A DNA stretch of 64,000 bases from an uncultured Lachnospiraceae bacterium. GTDB lineage: Bacteria > Bacillota > Clostridia > Lachnospirales > Lachnospiraceae. Below the pieces are notes generated by a model. It worked only from the letters and a program-made list of their open reading frames with translations. It ran no database searches and was not told the origin of the DNA. The DNA is taken from positions 43,632 to 107,631 of the forward strand of contig CAJUAA010000008.1 of assembly GCA_910584205.1 (NCBI GenBank), in the 5' to 3' direction. Shown here one piece after another: positions 1-9,235 of this stretch. Both the position numbers and the translations under genes were made by a program. Every line of letters starts with the position of its first letter. The stretch's first letter is position 1.

Positions 1-1677
1 CTGCCAGACCGTATCCGGGCCGTAGACGTAGCCTTTTTCCGCCTGTCTCGCCGCGTACAGCTCCACCAGGTCCTTCGCCACCTCCTGCACGGCTCCCTTT
101 ACCTTCGACCGGGTTTTCTTCCAGTCCTGCCCGCCCAGCGTGTTCAGCCGAGGCACCTTCTGCGCTTCCGTACTGCCGTATTTCTGGATCATGTCCAGCT
201 GCGTGGCCAGGATGTAGAGGCACGCTCCCCTGCTGTACTCGATCTTCATATAATCCTTGACCGTTTTGTCCACGGCGATCTTCTCGATTCCCCGGTAGAT
301 GCCCAGCCCGTGATTTTCATGGACCACATAATCCCCCGGCGACAGATCGGTGAAGCTGCTGATCCTGCGTCCCTCGTATACCCGCTGCTTTCTTCTCGTC
401 TTCTTTTTTTCCCTGCCGAATACATCCGTCTCGGAGATGACCGCAAAACGGATCATCGGATATTCGTATCCCCGGAACACATTGCCGTGAACGACCATGA
501 TCTCCCCGGGCTGCGCCACACGCTCCGCTTCCTCGCTGTAAAAGGCGTTCAGCTCTTCCGCCAGAAGTTCCTCCGCCAGGCGCCGTCCCCGTGTCCTGGA
601 GGCGCACATGAGGACCACCCGGTATCGTTCCCGTTTCCATCGCTTCAGATCCTTCACCAGCAGTTCAAAATGATGGTTGTAGGACTGGACCGACCGGGTA
701 TCCAGACGGAACCGCCCTGCCAGTTCCATCCGTCTGTCCGTAGTCTCCAGTGCTCCAAAGGCCGCTCCGCGCATCTTCCCGAGCCAGTACATGACCTGCT
801 CGCAGGAGAAGATCTCCTCCTCCTGCCCGGGATCGATCTGCCCTTTGTCCATCCGGTTTTCATAATTCTGCCGGTACTCTTTCTCCACCGTCTCGCCCTG
901 CTCAAACAGACGGTTCACCTCGTCCAGAAACACCAGCGAACGGAATTCCTGTATATAGGAAAGAAGGCTCACGCCCTCGCAGCGGTGCTCCTTCGGGCTC
1001 AGCTCTGCCGCCGGATAGAGCGTCAGCTCCTCCAGATTCTCCATGGAACGCTGGCTCTCCGGGTCAAAACTCCGGATCGAATCCACCTCATCGTCCCACA
1101 GTTCGATCCTGACCGGATATTCCTCCGTCAGCGGATAGATGTCCAGTATTCCGCCCCGGATCGCAAACTGTCCCGGCATATCCACCTGGCCGACACGTTC
1201 ATAGCCCATCCGCACCAGCCGCAGCTTCATGGCGTCCATCTCCACCACGCTGTCTGTACCCACGGTAAACATCAGGTCCCGAAGCTTTTCGGGCGGAAGC
1301 AGCGGGTCCATGCATCCGTCCAGCGTCGTGACGATCACCGCCTCCTGTCCGGACAGAAGCCGGTTCACCGCCCGCATCCGCTGTCTTAAAAGCTCCTTCC
1401 CCTGAATATCCGCATGAAAAAACAGAAAATCCTTCGCGGGATAATAGAACACCTCTTCTCCAAGCGCCTGATATTCCTCGTGGATTTCCTTCGCCTTCCG
1501 TTCATTGTACGTAAGAATCAGTTTTACCTGCCATCCCCGCCCCAGACTGTACATCAGATGCGTTTTCTGCGATTCCACACAGCCGGTAAACAGCAGGATT
1601 CCCCGCTTCTTCCCAAGCTGATCCTCCGCCTCCTCAAACGCCTGAAGCTCCCGCAGCGGTTCATAAAAAGTATCCAT
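1..1677 (-). CDS. mfd: Transcription-repair coupling factor Mfd (N-terminal half, cut by window edge)
   Basis: Mfd is a DNA translocase that removes stalled RNA polymerase and recruits UvrA in transcription-coupled repair. The frame is open from an ATG at 1677 to the window edge, giving 559 residues of a protein usually near 1150. The visible part is the UvrB-like N-terminal module (MDTFYEPLRELQAFEEAEDQ, then RLVRMGYERVGQVDMPGQFA and RGGILDIYPL), followed near residue 446 by the CarD-like RNA polymerase interaction domain (GDYVVHENHGLGIYRG). The translocase motor lies outside the window. It is the last visible gene of the minus-strand run after pth, 8 bp downstream of it. Confidence 0.95.
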   Translation of the reverse strand, partial: MDTFYEPLRELQAFEEAEDQLGKKRGILLFTGCVESQKTHLMYSLGRGWQVKLILTYNERKAKEIHEEYQALGEEVFYYPAKDFLFFHADIQGKELLRQRMRAVNRLLSGQEAVIVTTLDGCMDPLLPPEKLRDLMFTVGTDSVVEMDAMKLRLVRMGYERVGQVDMPGQFAIRGGILDIYPLTEEYPVRIELWDDEVDSIRSFDPESQRSMENLEELTLYPAAELSPKEHRCEGVSLLSYIQEFRSLVFLDEVNRLFEQGETVEKEYRQNYENRMDKGQIDPGQEEEIFSCEQVMYWLGKMRGAAFGALETTDRRMELAGRFRLDTRSVQSYNHHFELLVKDLKRWKRERYRVVLMCASRTRGRRLAEELLAEELNAFYSEEAERVAQPGEIMVVHGNVFRGYEYPMIRFAVISETDVFGREKKKTRRKQRVYEGRRISSFTDLSPGDYVVHENHGLGIYRGIEKIAVDKTVKDYMKIEYSRGACLYILATQLDMIQKYGSTEAQKVPRLNTLGGQDWKKTRSKVKGAVQEVAKDLVELYAARQAEKGYVYGPDTVWQ

Positions 1678-1685
1678 GTACACTC

Positions 1686-2246
1686 CTAATTAAAATCATT
1701 CATGGCTCTGTCCGGCCCTTCCGAAAGGACCGCAGCCGCCGCCATCACCGCCCTGTTGCATGCTTCCTGCATCTTCTGCGCATCCTCCGGCGAAAAGTGC
1801 CCCAGCACATAATCCGCCAGATCGTATCCTTCCGGCTTTTCGCCCACGCCCACCTTGATTCTGGGAAATACCTGCGTCCCCAGATGCCGGATGATGTCCT
1901 TGACGCCGTTGTGTCCGCCGGCGCTTCCCTTTTTCCGGATTCTCAGCTGGCCCGGTTCCAGCGAAATATCGTCATAGATCACCAGAAGCTCACACTCCGG
2001 GTCTACCCGGTAATATTCCACCGCCTCCCGGATGCTCTCTCCGCTCAGGTTCATATAGGTCTGCGGCTTCATCAGGAGGACCTTCTGCCCCTCCACCATG
2101 CCCGTGCCGCACAGCGCTTTATGCTTTCTCTGCTCTACGGCGATCCCGTACCGGTCCGCCAATCCGTCCAGCACCCGAAAGCCCGTATTATGCCTTGTGT
2201 TCTCATATTTTCTGCCCGGATTCCCAAGTCCCGCAATGATATACAT
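1686..2246 (-). CDS. pth: Peptidyl-tRNA hydrolase
   Basis: Pth releases tRNA from peptidyl-tRNA that drops off the ribosome. The 186-residue protein is of standard length and opens with the family signature MYIIAGLGNPGRKYENTRHN, which includes the catalytic-site asparagine and histidine. LLVIYDDISLEPGQ and GSAGGHNGVKDIIRHLG are also family motifs. The frame is open 57 codons further upstream, but that extension crosses the spoVG terminator and has no family similarity, so I placed the start at the ATG at 2246. It follows spoVG and precedes mfd, as is common in Clostridia. Confidence 0.95.
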   Translation of the reverse strand: MYIIAGLGNPGRKYENTRHNTGFRVLDGLADRYGIAVEQRKHKALCGTGMVEGQKVLLMKPQTYMNLSGESIREAVEYYRVDPECELLVIYDDISLEPGQLRIRKKGSAGGHNGVKDIIRHLGTQVFPRIKVGVGEKPEGYDLADYVLGHFSPEDAQKMQEACNRAVMAAAAVLSEGPDRAMNDFN

Positions 2247-2360
2247 ATTCCGTCCATCCTCTGTTTTTCTCTGATCCCATGTGTATTTTACATGACAGAG
2301 TTCCTTTTGGCAACCCCGCACCCGGACCCTCTCCCAAAAAAGTACCCTGATTTTTGTCCG

Positions 2361-2400
2361 CCCAAAAAGAGACGCCGCTTCCTGCGGCGTCTCCTCTTTT
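2361..2400 (-). terminator. Rho-independent terminator after spoVG
   Basis: A perfect 10-bp stem (2369-2378 with 2384-2393, loop of 5) is followed on the minus strand by five T residues (complement of 2364-2368). It lies just after the spoVG stop codon and before pth. It should end glgCD-spoVG transcripts and leave pth-mfd to read-through or a promoter of their own. Confidence 0.85.
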
Positions 2401-2403
2401 GTA

Positions 2404-2676
2404 CTACTCTTCTGCACCCTCTGCCACCGTTTCTTTATACCGGTCCAGTATCATGGTCTGTATAAAGTCCCTGGTAGCGGAATTGATCGGATGAGCGATA
2501 TCGCGATATTCCCCATCGGAGGCTTTCCTGCTCGGCATGGCGATAAACAGGCCTTTCTCTCCCTCGATGACCTTGATATCGTGAACTACAAACTCCTCGT
2601 CGATGGTGATGGACACCACCGCTTTCATCTTCCCTTCTTTTGCAACCTTACGAATTCGCACATCTGTAATTTTCAT
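2404..2676 (-). CDS. spoVG: Septation/sporulation regulator SpoVG
   Basis: SpoVG is a small nucleic-acid-binding regulator of septation, sporulation and envelope genes. The 90-residue product starts MKITDVRIRKVAKEGKMKAV and has FVVHDIKVIEGEKGLFIAMP and HPINSATRDFIQ, all hallmarks of the family. The start is the ATG at 2676, behind an AAAGGGG ribosome site. An in-frame upstream start would add six residues that do not fit the family. It lies 42 bp after glgD on the same strand. Confidence 0.96.
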   Translation of the reverse strand: MKITDVRIRKVAKEGKMKAVVSITIDEEFVVHDIKVIEGEKGLFIAMPSRKASDGEYRDIAHPINSATRDFIQTMILDRYKETVAEGAEE

Positions 2677-2718
2677 AATAAAACCCCTTTGCACACCTGC
2701 TGAATCCTGAACCCAGGC

Positions 2719-3837
2719 CTACATTATATATCTTTCATTTTTCTCGATGACCACCCGGACGCCTTCCTCGCCCACGTAACGGGAGTTGGCGCGGATCGTA
2801 TCCCTGCTCTCCACTATACAGTTCTCGATATAGGTATTGTCACCAAGATATACGTCATTCAGAATGATGGAATTCCTGATCACACAGTTATTCCCCACGA
2901 ATACCTTTTTGAAAAGGACCGAATGCTCCACCGTCCCGTTGATAATGCACCCGCTGGCCACCAGACTGTTCTTCACATTGGAACCTGCATTGTATTTGGC
3001 CGGCGGAAGATCCTGTACCTTGGAATACACATCCGGATATTCCTGAAGGAAATGCCTCCTGACATCCGGCTTCAGGAAGTCCATGTTGGTCTGATAATAG
3101 GACTCCACGGACGAAATACTGTTCCAGTAGCTGTCCATCCGGTAGGCGTAGATCTTTTTCACATTCTTATAACGGATCAGGATGTCCCGCACAAAATCAT
3201 AACGGTCCTCCTGCGCGCACTTCTCGATGAGTTCGATCAGCTGGCGCCTGCGGATGATATAGATGCCGCAGGACACCAGTGTGGCATCCGTCATCATGGG
3301 CTTCTCTTCCATGTCGATCAGCCGTCCGCTTCCGTCGTCCTTGACCACGCCGAACCGGCTCATGTCCGTGCCTTCCGGCATCTCCTTACATACGACCGTA
3401 ATGTCCGCTTTCTTTTCAATATGGTACTCCAGCACCTTATTGTAATCCATTTTGTAGACACCGTCGCCGGAAGCGATGACCACGTAGGGTTCATGGCTCT
3501 GCTTCAGCCAGTCCAGATTCTGATAGATGCAGTCCGCGGTTCCTCTGTACCAGAAATTATTGTCCGCCGTCACCATGGGAGTGAAAATGTACAGGCCTCC
3601 CTGTTTTCTTCCGAAATCCCACCATTTGGAGGAACTCAGGTGCTCGTTCAGGGAACGGGAATTATACTGGGTCAGTACCGCCACCTTCTGCACATGGGAA
3701 TTGGACATGTTGCTCAGTGAAAAATCGATGCCCCGATAGCTTCCGGCCACCGGCATGGCCGCTATGGCGCGCTTGCTCGATAATTCCTTCATCCTGTGAT
3801 TATTGCCGCCTGCTAAAATAAGACCTATCGCTCTCAT
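2719..3837 (-). CDS. glgD: Glucose-1-phosphate adenylyltransferase subunit GlgD
   Basis: GlgD is the regulatory, usually non-catalytic partner of GlgC in the Firmicute ADP-glucose pyrophosphorylase, which makes ADP-glucose for glycogen. The 372 residues begin MRAIGLILAGGNNHRMKELS; the nucleotide loop lacks the GxGxR pattern of GlgC, as expected for GlgD. The C-terminus carries left-handed beta-helix repeats (VLFKKVFVGNNCVIRNSIIL). Its ATG overlaps the glgC stop codon by one base (TAATG), so the two are translationally coupled. Confidence 0.95.
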   Translation of the reverse strand: MRAIGLILAGGNNHRMKELSSKRAIAAMPVAGSYRGIDFSLSNMSNSHVQKVAVLTQYNSRSLNEHLSSSKWWDFGRKQGGLYIFTPMVTADNNFWYRGTADCIYQNLDWLKQSHEPYVVIASGDGVYKMDYNKVLEYHIEKKADITVVCKEMPEGTDMSRFGVVKDDGSGRLIDMEEKPMMTDATLVSCGIYIIRRRQLIELIEKCAQEDRYDFVRDILIRYKNVKKIYAYRMDSYWNSISSVESYYQTNMDFLKPDVRRHFLQEYPDVYSKVQDLPPAKYNAGSNVKNSLVASGCIINGTVEHSVLFKKVFVGNNCVIRNSIILNDVYLGDNTYIENCIVESRDTIRANSRYVGEEGVRVVIEKNERYIM

Positions 3838-5108
3838 TATCTCTCACCTGCCTTAATCAATGTCTCGCCGCTCGCAAGTATTCCGCCCGGATAATCCAGG
3901 CTCTCCGTCTTACCGGAGACCGCAGTGTTCCGGCCGATCTGTACCCCAGGCGGAATCACCGTATTCTCGCCGACGGTCACAAGGCCGAAAGAATATACCT
4001 TCGGATTGACCCGGTTGGGAACATCTTCTCCCACGCCGAATATACAGTTCTCGCCGATGGTCACTTCCTCCGCAATGATGGACCGGTCGATCTGGCAGCC
4101 CGGGCCGATGACCGTGTTCTTCATGACGATGGAATCTCTCACCACTGCGCCCTTTCCAACCGTTACGCCCGCACCGATGACGGAATTGATGACCGTCCCC
4201 TCAATGGTGGAATTGCCGCAGACGATACTCCGCTCGATAAATCCGTCCTCCGACACGTACAGCGGCGGCACCGCATCGCTCTTGGTGTAGATCTTCCAGA
4301 ACTCCTCATACAGGTTGAACTCGGGAATGATATTGATCAGCTCCATGTTCGCTTCCCAGTAGGAGCCCAGCGTCCCCACGTCCTTCCAGTAGCCGTTGTA
4401 CTCATAGGCAAAGAGGCGTTCCCCTTTCTCAAGGCACTCCGGCAGGATATGCTTTCCGAAATCGCAGTTCGGCACGTCCCTCATCCGGATAAGCGCTTCC
4501 CTCAAAAGCTTCCAGGTGAAAATATAAATCCCCATGGAAGCCAGATTGCTCCGCGGGTTCGCAGGTTTTTCCTCAAACTCGCTGATCTGCCCGTTCTCGT
4601 CCGTGATCACAACACCGAACCGGCTTGCCTCCTCCCATGGAACCGGCATGCACGCAATCGTAACCGCCGCGTTATTCTCCTTATGGTACTCCAGCATCAC
4701 TTCATAATCCATCTTGTAGATGTGGTCACCGGAAAGGATCAGCACATAATCCGGATTGTATGTATCGATATAATCGATGTTCTGGTAGATGGCATTGGCC
4801 GTACCGGAGTACCAGTCGCTTCCTGCGCTCTTTTCATAAGGAGAGAGGACGGTGACTCCGCCGTTATTGCGGTCCAGATCCCACGGCATGCCGATACCGA
4901 TATGTGTATTCAGGCGCAGCGGCTGATACTGCGTCAGGACACCTACCGTATCTATCCCTGAGTTGATACAGTTGCTGAGAGGGAAATCAATAATACGGTA
5001 TTTACCGCCGAAGGCAACTGCCGGTTTTGCCACTTTTGCAGTAAGTACACCCAGTCTGCTTCCCTGCCCGCCTGCCAAAAGCATGGCTATCATTTCTTTT
5101 TTAATCAC
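3837..5108 (-). CDS. glgC: Glucose-1-phosphate adenylyltransferase, catalytic subunit
   Basis: This is the catalytic ADP-glucose pyrophosphorylase subunit, which joins glucose-1-phosphate and ATP. The protein is about 423 residues. It has the nucleotidyltransferase loop LLAGGQGSRLG at residues 10-20, KPAVAFGGKYRIIDFPLSNC, LSGDHIYKMDY and a C-terminal beta-helix domain. I chose the GTG at 5108 because an AGAGGTG ribosome site sits just upstream; the ATG 15 bases further in has none, and the longer upstream frame runs through AT-rich promoter sequence. A TATAAT-like -10 for this strand lies at 5152-5157. It forms an operon with glgD. Confidence 0.94.
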   Translation of the reverse strand: MIKKEMIAMLLAGGQGSRLGVLTAKVAKPAVAFGGKYRIIDFPLSNCINSGIDTVGVLTQYQPLRLNTHIGIGMPWDLDRNNGGVTVLSPYEKSAGSDWYSGTANAIYQNIDYIDTYNPDYVLILSGDHIYKMDYEVMLEYHKENNAAVTIACMPVPWEEASRFGVVITDENGQISEFEEKPANPRSNLASMGIYIFTWKLLREALIRMRDVPNCDFGKHILPECLEKGERLFAYEYNGYWKDVGTLGSYWEANMELINIIPEFNLYEEFWKIYTKSDAVPPLYVSEDGFIERSIVCGNSTIEGTVINSVIGAGVTVGKGAVVRDSIVMKNTVIGPGCQIDRSIIAEEVTIGENCIFGVGEDVPNRVNPKVYSFGLVTVGENTVIPPGVQIGRNTAVSGKTESLDYPGGILASGETLIKAGER

Positions 5109-5337
5109 GTTATCACCTCTTGCTGTAACATTATAATGCTTCGACGACATCATTATATCATACCTTTTGTAAATAGTGAACATTTTAACGCAAAAATGTT
5201 CCCGTTTTTTTAACATTATGCGATATATTCCGACTGGAAACACCCGTTTCTTCTGCTTCTTTCGTTATATTTTTTCTGTTTTCCCGATCGTTTTCAGCAT
5301 TTTTTATAAGCGCCGCCATTTTTCCCTGCCCGGGACA

Positions 5338-5365
5338 TTGATTTTTTCACCGGGTGCAGTATAAT
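5338..5365 (+). promoter_or_regulatory. Sigma-A promoter of murC
   Basis: TTGATT (5338-5343) and TATAAT (5360-5365) are 16 bp apart, 35 bp upstream of the murC ATG. The intergenic stretch 5109-5337 is AT-rich and holds promoters of the divergent glgCD and murC units; I see nothing else in it. Confidence 0.6.
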
Positions 5366-5400
5366 AATAGAAACAATCATACGGGAAAAGGAGAGATTTC

Positions 5401-6783
5401 ATGTATCAGATAGATTTTCAAACACCCATACACGTCCATTTTATCGGCATCGGAGGCATCAGCATGAGCGGCCTGGCCCAGATTCTTCTGAAGAAGGGCT
5501 TCCCCGTATCCGGCTCCGATTCCGCCAAGTCCGCCCTGACCGAACAGCTTGCAGATCTGGGCGCCCGCATCGTATACGGACAGAAGGCGGAGAACATCAC
5601 CGACGACATCCAGGCAGTAGTCTACACGGCGGCCATCCATCCGGACAATCCGGAATACGCTGCCGCCCGGGCAGCCGGCATCCCCATGATTACCAGAGCG
5701 GAGCTTCTGGGACAGATCATGCGCAACTTCGAGACTGCCATCGCCGTGGCCGGAACCCACGGCAAGACCACCACCACCTCCATGCTGGCGGCCATCCTTC
5801 TGGCGGCCGAAAAGGACCCCACGGTCTCCGTGGGCGGGATTCTGCCCGAGATCGGCGGAAATATCCGCACCGGCAGCTCCGGCGTCTTCCTGACTGAGGC
5901 GTGCGAGTACACCAACAGCTATCTGTCCTTCTTCCCCACGGTCAGCGTCATCCTGAACATCGAGGAGGACCACATGGATTTCTTCAAGGACCTGGAGGAT
6001 ATCCGTTCTTCCTTCCATCGCTTTGCCGCCCTTCTCCCCGAAGACGGCCTGCTGGTGCTGAACAGCGGCATCCCCGCGCCGGAAGAGATTGTAAAAGACA
6101 TAAAGGCGCGTGTCGCCACCTGCGGTCTGAAAGGAACCGAGGACTATACTGTCTCCGGAGAGATTTCCTGGGATGACAGAGGCTGCGCATCCTTCGCACT
6201 CTGCCGCAGAGGCGAAACCATGGGGCCGGTCACGCTGCACGTCCCCGGACGCCACAACGTAGCCAATGCCCTGGCCGCCCTGGCCGTATCCCTGGAGACC
6301 GGCATTCCTTTTCCACAGGCCGCTTCCGGGCTGTCCGCCTTTCACGGCACGGACCGCCGGTTCCAGTACAAGGGGGAGGTGAACGGCGTCACCGTCATCG
6401 ACGATTACGCCCATCATCCCACCGAGATCCGGGCAACGCTGCAGGCGGCCGCCGCTTATCCCCACCGGGAGCTCTGGTGCGTCTTCCAGCCCCACACCTA
6501 CACCCGGACAAAGGCGTTCCTCACGGACTTCGCAGACGCCCTCTCCCATGCGGACCATGTGGTGCTGACGGACATCTACGCCGCCAGGGAAGTGAACACG
6601 CTGGGAATCAGTTCCGGCATGCTGCAGGAAGAACTGCTGAAAAAGGGCACAGACTGCTCTTATTTTTCCAGTTTTGCGGAAATCGAAAAATTTTTATCGA
6701 AAAAATGTATGCACGGTGACCTGTTGATAACTATGGGGGCGGGAGATGTGCTGAAAATTGGTGAAAATCTGCTTTCCAGATAA
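5401..6783 (+). CDS. murC: UDP-N-acetylmuramate-L-alanine ligase
   Basis: MurC adds the first amino acid of the peptidoglycan stem peptide in the cytoplasm. The 460-residue length is normal. The N-terminal Rossmann motif (FIGIGGISMSGLA, residues 14-26), the ATP loop GTHGKTTT (118-125) and the DDYAHHPTE motif of the Mur ligase C-terminal domain (334-342) are all intact. The start ATG is 9 bases behind GGAGAG. The 3' end already includes a DnaA-box-like sequence, and the DnaA-box intergenic region follows directly. Confidence 0.97.
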   Translation: MYQIDFQTPIHVHFIGIGGISMSGLAQILLKKGFPVSGSDSAKSALTEQLADLGARIVYGQKAENITDDIQAVVYTAAIHPDNPEYAAARAAGIPMITRAELLGQIMRNFETAIAVAGTHGKTTTTSMLAAILLAAEKDPTVSVGGILPEIGGNIRTGSSGVFLTEACEYTNSYLSFFPTVSVILNIEEDHMDFFKDLEDIRSSFHRFAALLPEDGLLVLNSGIPAPEEIVKDIKARVATCGLKGTEDYTVSGEISWDDRGCASFALCRRGETMGPVTLHVPGRHNVANALAALAVSLETGIPFPQAASGLSAFHGTDRRFQYKGEVNGVTVIDDYAHHPTEIRATLQAAAAYPHRELWCVFQPHTYTRTKAFLTDFADALSHADHVVLTDIYAAREVNTLGISSGMLQEELLKKGTDCSYFSSFAEIEKFLSKKCMHGDLLITMGAGDVLKIGENLLSR

Positions 6784-6785
6784 AG

Positions 6786-6981
6786 TTATCCACATTATCC
6801 ACATGTTTATCAACATCATAAGTTGTATAGGCATGTGGATGTTTTCGTGGATAATACATTTACATAATATTTTACAGGACTTTGTCGAAAAATGTCCGTT
6901 TTTCCCCGTTTTCTGCCATTTCCTGTCGAAAATGGTTTCCCATAATCCCTTCTTTCCACAAAGTTATCCACATTATCCACA
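6786..6981 (+). promoter_or_regulatory. DnaA-box cluster: two abutting pairs of perfect boxes
   Basis: Perfect DnaA boxes (TTATCCACA) occur at 6786-6794, 6795-6803, 6964-6972 and 6973-6981, all in the same orientation, as two identical head-to-tail pairs 178 bp apart. One-mismatch boxes are at 6807-6815 (TTATCAACA) and, inverted, at 6846-6854. An AT-rich stretch lies between the pairs. No dnaA, dnaN or rpmH is nearby, so this is more likely a DnaA regulatory or titration site for the dnaD/dnaI unit than the chromosomal origin. Confidence 0.85.
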
Positions 6982-7028
6982 AAGTTACACACCTGTGTTT
7001 TCCAGACCCCGTCCGTCCGCCGGGCCTG

Positions 7029-7057
7029 TTTTCTTTTTGGAACGGGTGTGCTATAAT
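7029..7057 (+). promoter_or_regulatory. Extended -10 promoter of the dnaD-dnaI unit
   Basis: TATAAT at 7052-7057 is preceded by TG one base upstream (extended -10), and a weak -35 (TTTTCT) lies 17 bp upstream. It is 43 bp before the dnaD ATG and about 70 bp downstream of the second DnaA-box pair, so DnaA binding could act on it. Confidence 0.55.
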
Positions 7058-7099
7058 CAAAAAACAGAGTACAGATATACACAGAACAGGAGTTCAGAC

Positions 7100-8146
7100 A
7101 TGAGCCAGTTTATCCTGAAAACGGAGATTCCCGCCGGAATGACCGGGGTCCCCAACCTTTTTCTCGACTATTATATGCCCGCGGCCAACGGAGAATATGT
7201 CAAGGTCTATCTCTATCTGCTCCGGGCCCTTCACCATACCTCCCGGGAACTGTCCGTCTCCTCGCTGGCGGACGCCCTGGACCATACGGAGAGCGACATC
7301 CTCCGGGCGCTCAAATACTGGGAAAAGCAGAAGCTGCTGCGGCTGGAGTGCAGCGCCTCAAAGGAACTCCAGGGCATCTATCTGCTGGAGATCCCCATGC
7401 CGGAAGGGCAGACCGAACCGCTCATACCGGAAGAGAGGTCTTTGTCTCCCGCTTCGGCTCCGTCTCCGGCCGTCCCCGCCCGGCGCTCCTACAGCCGGGA
7501 AGAGATCGCCGGCTTCTCGGAGCAGGCACAGTGTCGGCAGCTTTTGTTCGTATGCGAGCAGTATCTGAAGAAATCCCTGTCTCCGTCGGAGATCGAGACA
7601 CTGCTCTACTTCTACGACCAGCTGCATTTCTCCGCGGATCTGATCGAATACCTGGTGGAATACTGCGTCTGCAAGGGAAGCCGGAGCATCCACTACATCG
7701 AGACGGTCGCCCTGGCCTGGGCGGAAGCCGGGATCACCACGGTCTCCCAGGCAAGAGAGCGGACCACCACCTATACAAGAGGGTGTTTTGCCATTATGAA
7801 GGCATTCGGCATCGGCGACCGCAACCCGGTGGAGCCGGAACTGAAATACATCGAAACATGGCTCCATACCTACGATTTTACCCTGGAGCTGGTACTGGAA
7901 GCGTGCAGGCGGACCATGGAGCGGCTGCACCGGCCCAGCTTCGAATACGCCGACCGGATCCTGAAGAAATGGACGGAACAGAAGGTACATACCCTGGCGG
8001 ACGTGACCGCCCTGGACCAGGCCCACAAAGGCCGCTCCGGGCAGAAAAAAGCGGACAGGCCTGTGAAACCCACCGGATTTTCCAATTTTGAACAGAGAGA
8101 CTATGATTTTGACGAGCTGGAAAAACAGCTCCTTCAGAGCCAGTAG
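7100..8146 (+). CDS. DnaD-domain replication initiation protein
   Basis: DnaD/DnaB-type proteins help load the replicative helicase in Firmicutes. The 348-residue protein starts MSQFILKTEIPAGMTGVPNL behind AGGAG at 7088-7092. An N-terminal winged-helix part (VSSLADALDHTESDILRALKYW) is followed by a proline/serine linker. The C-terminus has the two DnaD-type repeats, including ITTVSQARERTTTYTRGCFA and the final FSNFEQRDYDFDELEKQLLQ, a tail typical of clostridial members. It sits 9 bases upstream of a helicase-loader gene, and the DnaA-box cluster precedes it. Confidence 0.88.
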   Translation: MSQFILKTEIPAGMTGVPNLFLDYYMPAANGEYVKVYLYLLRALHHTSRELSVSSLADALDHTESDILRALKYWEKQKLLRLECSASKELQGIYLLEIPMPEGQTEPLIPEERSLSPASAPSPAVPARRSYSREEIAGFSEQAQCRQLLFVCEQYLKKSLSPSEIETLLYFYDQLHFSADLIEYLVEYCVCKGSRSIHYIETVALAWAEAGITTVSQARERTTTYTRGCFAIMKAFGIGDRNPVEPELKYIETWLHTYDFTLELVLEACRRTMERLHRPSFEYADRILKKWTEQKVHTLADVTALDQAHKGRSGQKKADRPVKPTGFSNFEQRDYDFDELEKQLLQSQ

Positions 8147-8155
8147 GAGGAAGAC

Positions 8156-9172
8156 ATGCCGCTGACGAACAAGCAGTACGACGCCATCATGCGCATCTAT
8201 GACCGAAGACAATACAGGAATTACCGTACCCAGTGCGCCCGCCGGGAAGAGATCCTTCAGAAGATCCCGGACATCGGGCGCATCGAGGCGGAGATCACCG
8301 CAAAGAGCCTGCAGCACGCCGAGCAGCTCTACGACGTGCAGGGAGCGGATCCGAAAGCAGAGCAGAAGCAGATCCTCTCCAGCCTGCAGCAGGAACTCCT
8401 CCTGCTCCGGGCGGAGAAGGAACGGCTCCTTCAGAAAGCCGGATATCCCGCCGATTATATGGAAATGCCCTGCACCTGCCCGGACTGTCGGGACACGGGT
8501 TATGTGGGCCGCAGAAAATGCCGCTGTTTTCAGAGGGAGGAGATCCGGCTTCTCTATTCGTCCTCCCGCCTGGAGGACATTCTGGCAAAAGAGAACTTTT
8601 CCACCCTGTCCATGGAGGTATACGACGAGGAACAGCGGGCGGCCATGCCCGGCATCCTGAACGTCTGCCGGGATTTTGTGGACACCTTTGCGGACAGTTT
8701 CAAAAATCTGCATTTTTACGGGCCTGTGGGCACCGGCAAGACTTTTTTGTCCAACTGCATTGCAAAGGAGCTGCTGGACCGGGGGTATTCCGTCGTCTAT
8801 TTTACGTCCTTTCAGTTTTTTGAGCAGTTCTCCGGCTTCGGGAACGGGGAACCGGGCGGAAGGACCGCGTATCAGGAACCGCTTCTGGAAAGCGACCTTC
8901 TCATTCTGGACGATCTGGGCACGGAACTTGCCAACACCTTTACCGTGTCCCGGCTGTTCCAGATCCTCAACGAACGGGCGCTCCGGAGGCGTTCCACGAT
9001 CCTCTCCACCAACCTGTCCCCGAAGGATTTCCGGGATATTTACAGCGAACGTGTGTTCTCCCGGATTACCAGTTCCTATACGCTTGTGAAATTTACGGGA
9101 AGCGACATCCGCATCCGCAAAAAAATTGCCCGTTCCCGTCAAAATCCCTTGACGATGTCCGGGGAGAGATGA
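8156..9172 (+). CDS. DnaI/DnaC-like helicase-loader ATPase
   Basis: This AAA+ protein probably loads the replicative helicase together with the DnaD-like protein encoded just upstream. It has 338 residues: a coiled N-terminal region, a cysteine cluster at C106, C108, C111, C122 and C124 that could bind zinc (as in DnaI-type loaders), Walker A GPVGTGKT (189-196) and Walker B LLILDDLGTE (248-257). The C-terminal TIIST-like sensor segment reads STILSTNLSPKDF. The gene begins 9 bases after the dnaD stop, with GGAGGAAG as ribosome site. Confidence 0.88.
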   Translation: MPLTNKQYDAIMRIYDRRQYRNYRTQCARREEILQKIPDIGRIEAEITAKSLQHAEQLYDVQGADPKAEQKQILSSLQQELLLLRAEKERLLQKAGYPADYMEMPCTCPDCRDTGYVGRRKCRCFQREEIRLLYSSSRLEDILAKENFSTLSMEVYDEEQRAAMPGILNVCRDFVDTFADSFKNLHFYGPVGTGKTFLSNCIAKELLDRGYSVVYFTSFQFFEQFSGFGNGEPGGRTAYQEPLLESDLLILDDLGTELANTFTVSRLFQILNERALRRRSTILSTNLSPKDFRDIYSERVFSRITSSYTLVKFTGSDIRIRKKIARSRQNPLTMSGER

Positions 9173-9235
9173 TATAAAGGACTCAGCAGAATCTTAACTC
9201 AGTGTTCTTATACACAGCATGGAGGATTTTAACAT

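Noticed and set aside
6758..7099. Possible chromosomal origin of replication at the DnaA-box cluster
   Set aside because: No dnaA, dnaN, recF or rpmH is nearby, and the genes around it are on a typical interior housekeeping run; a regulatory or titration site is simpler.
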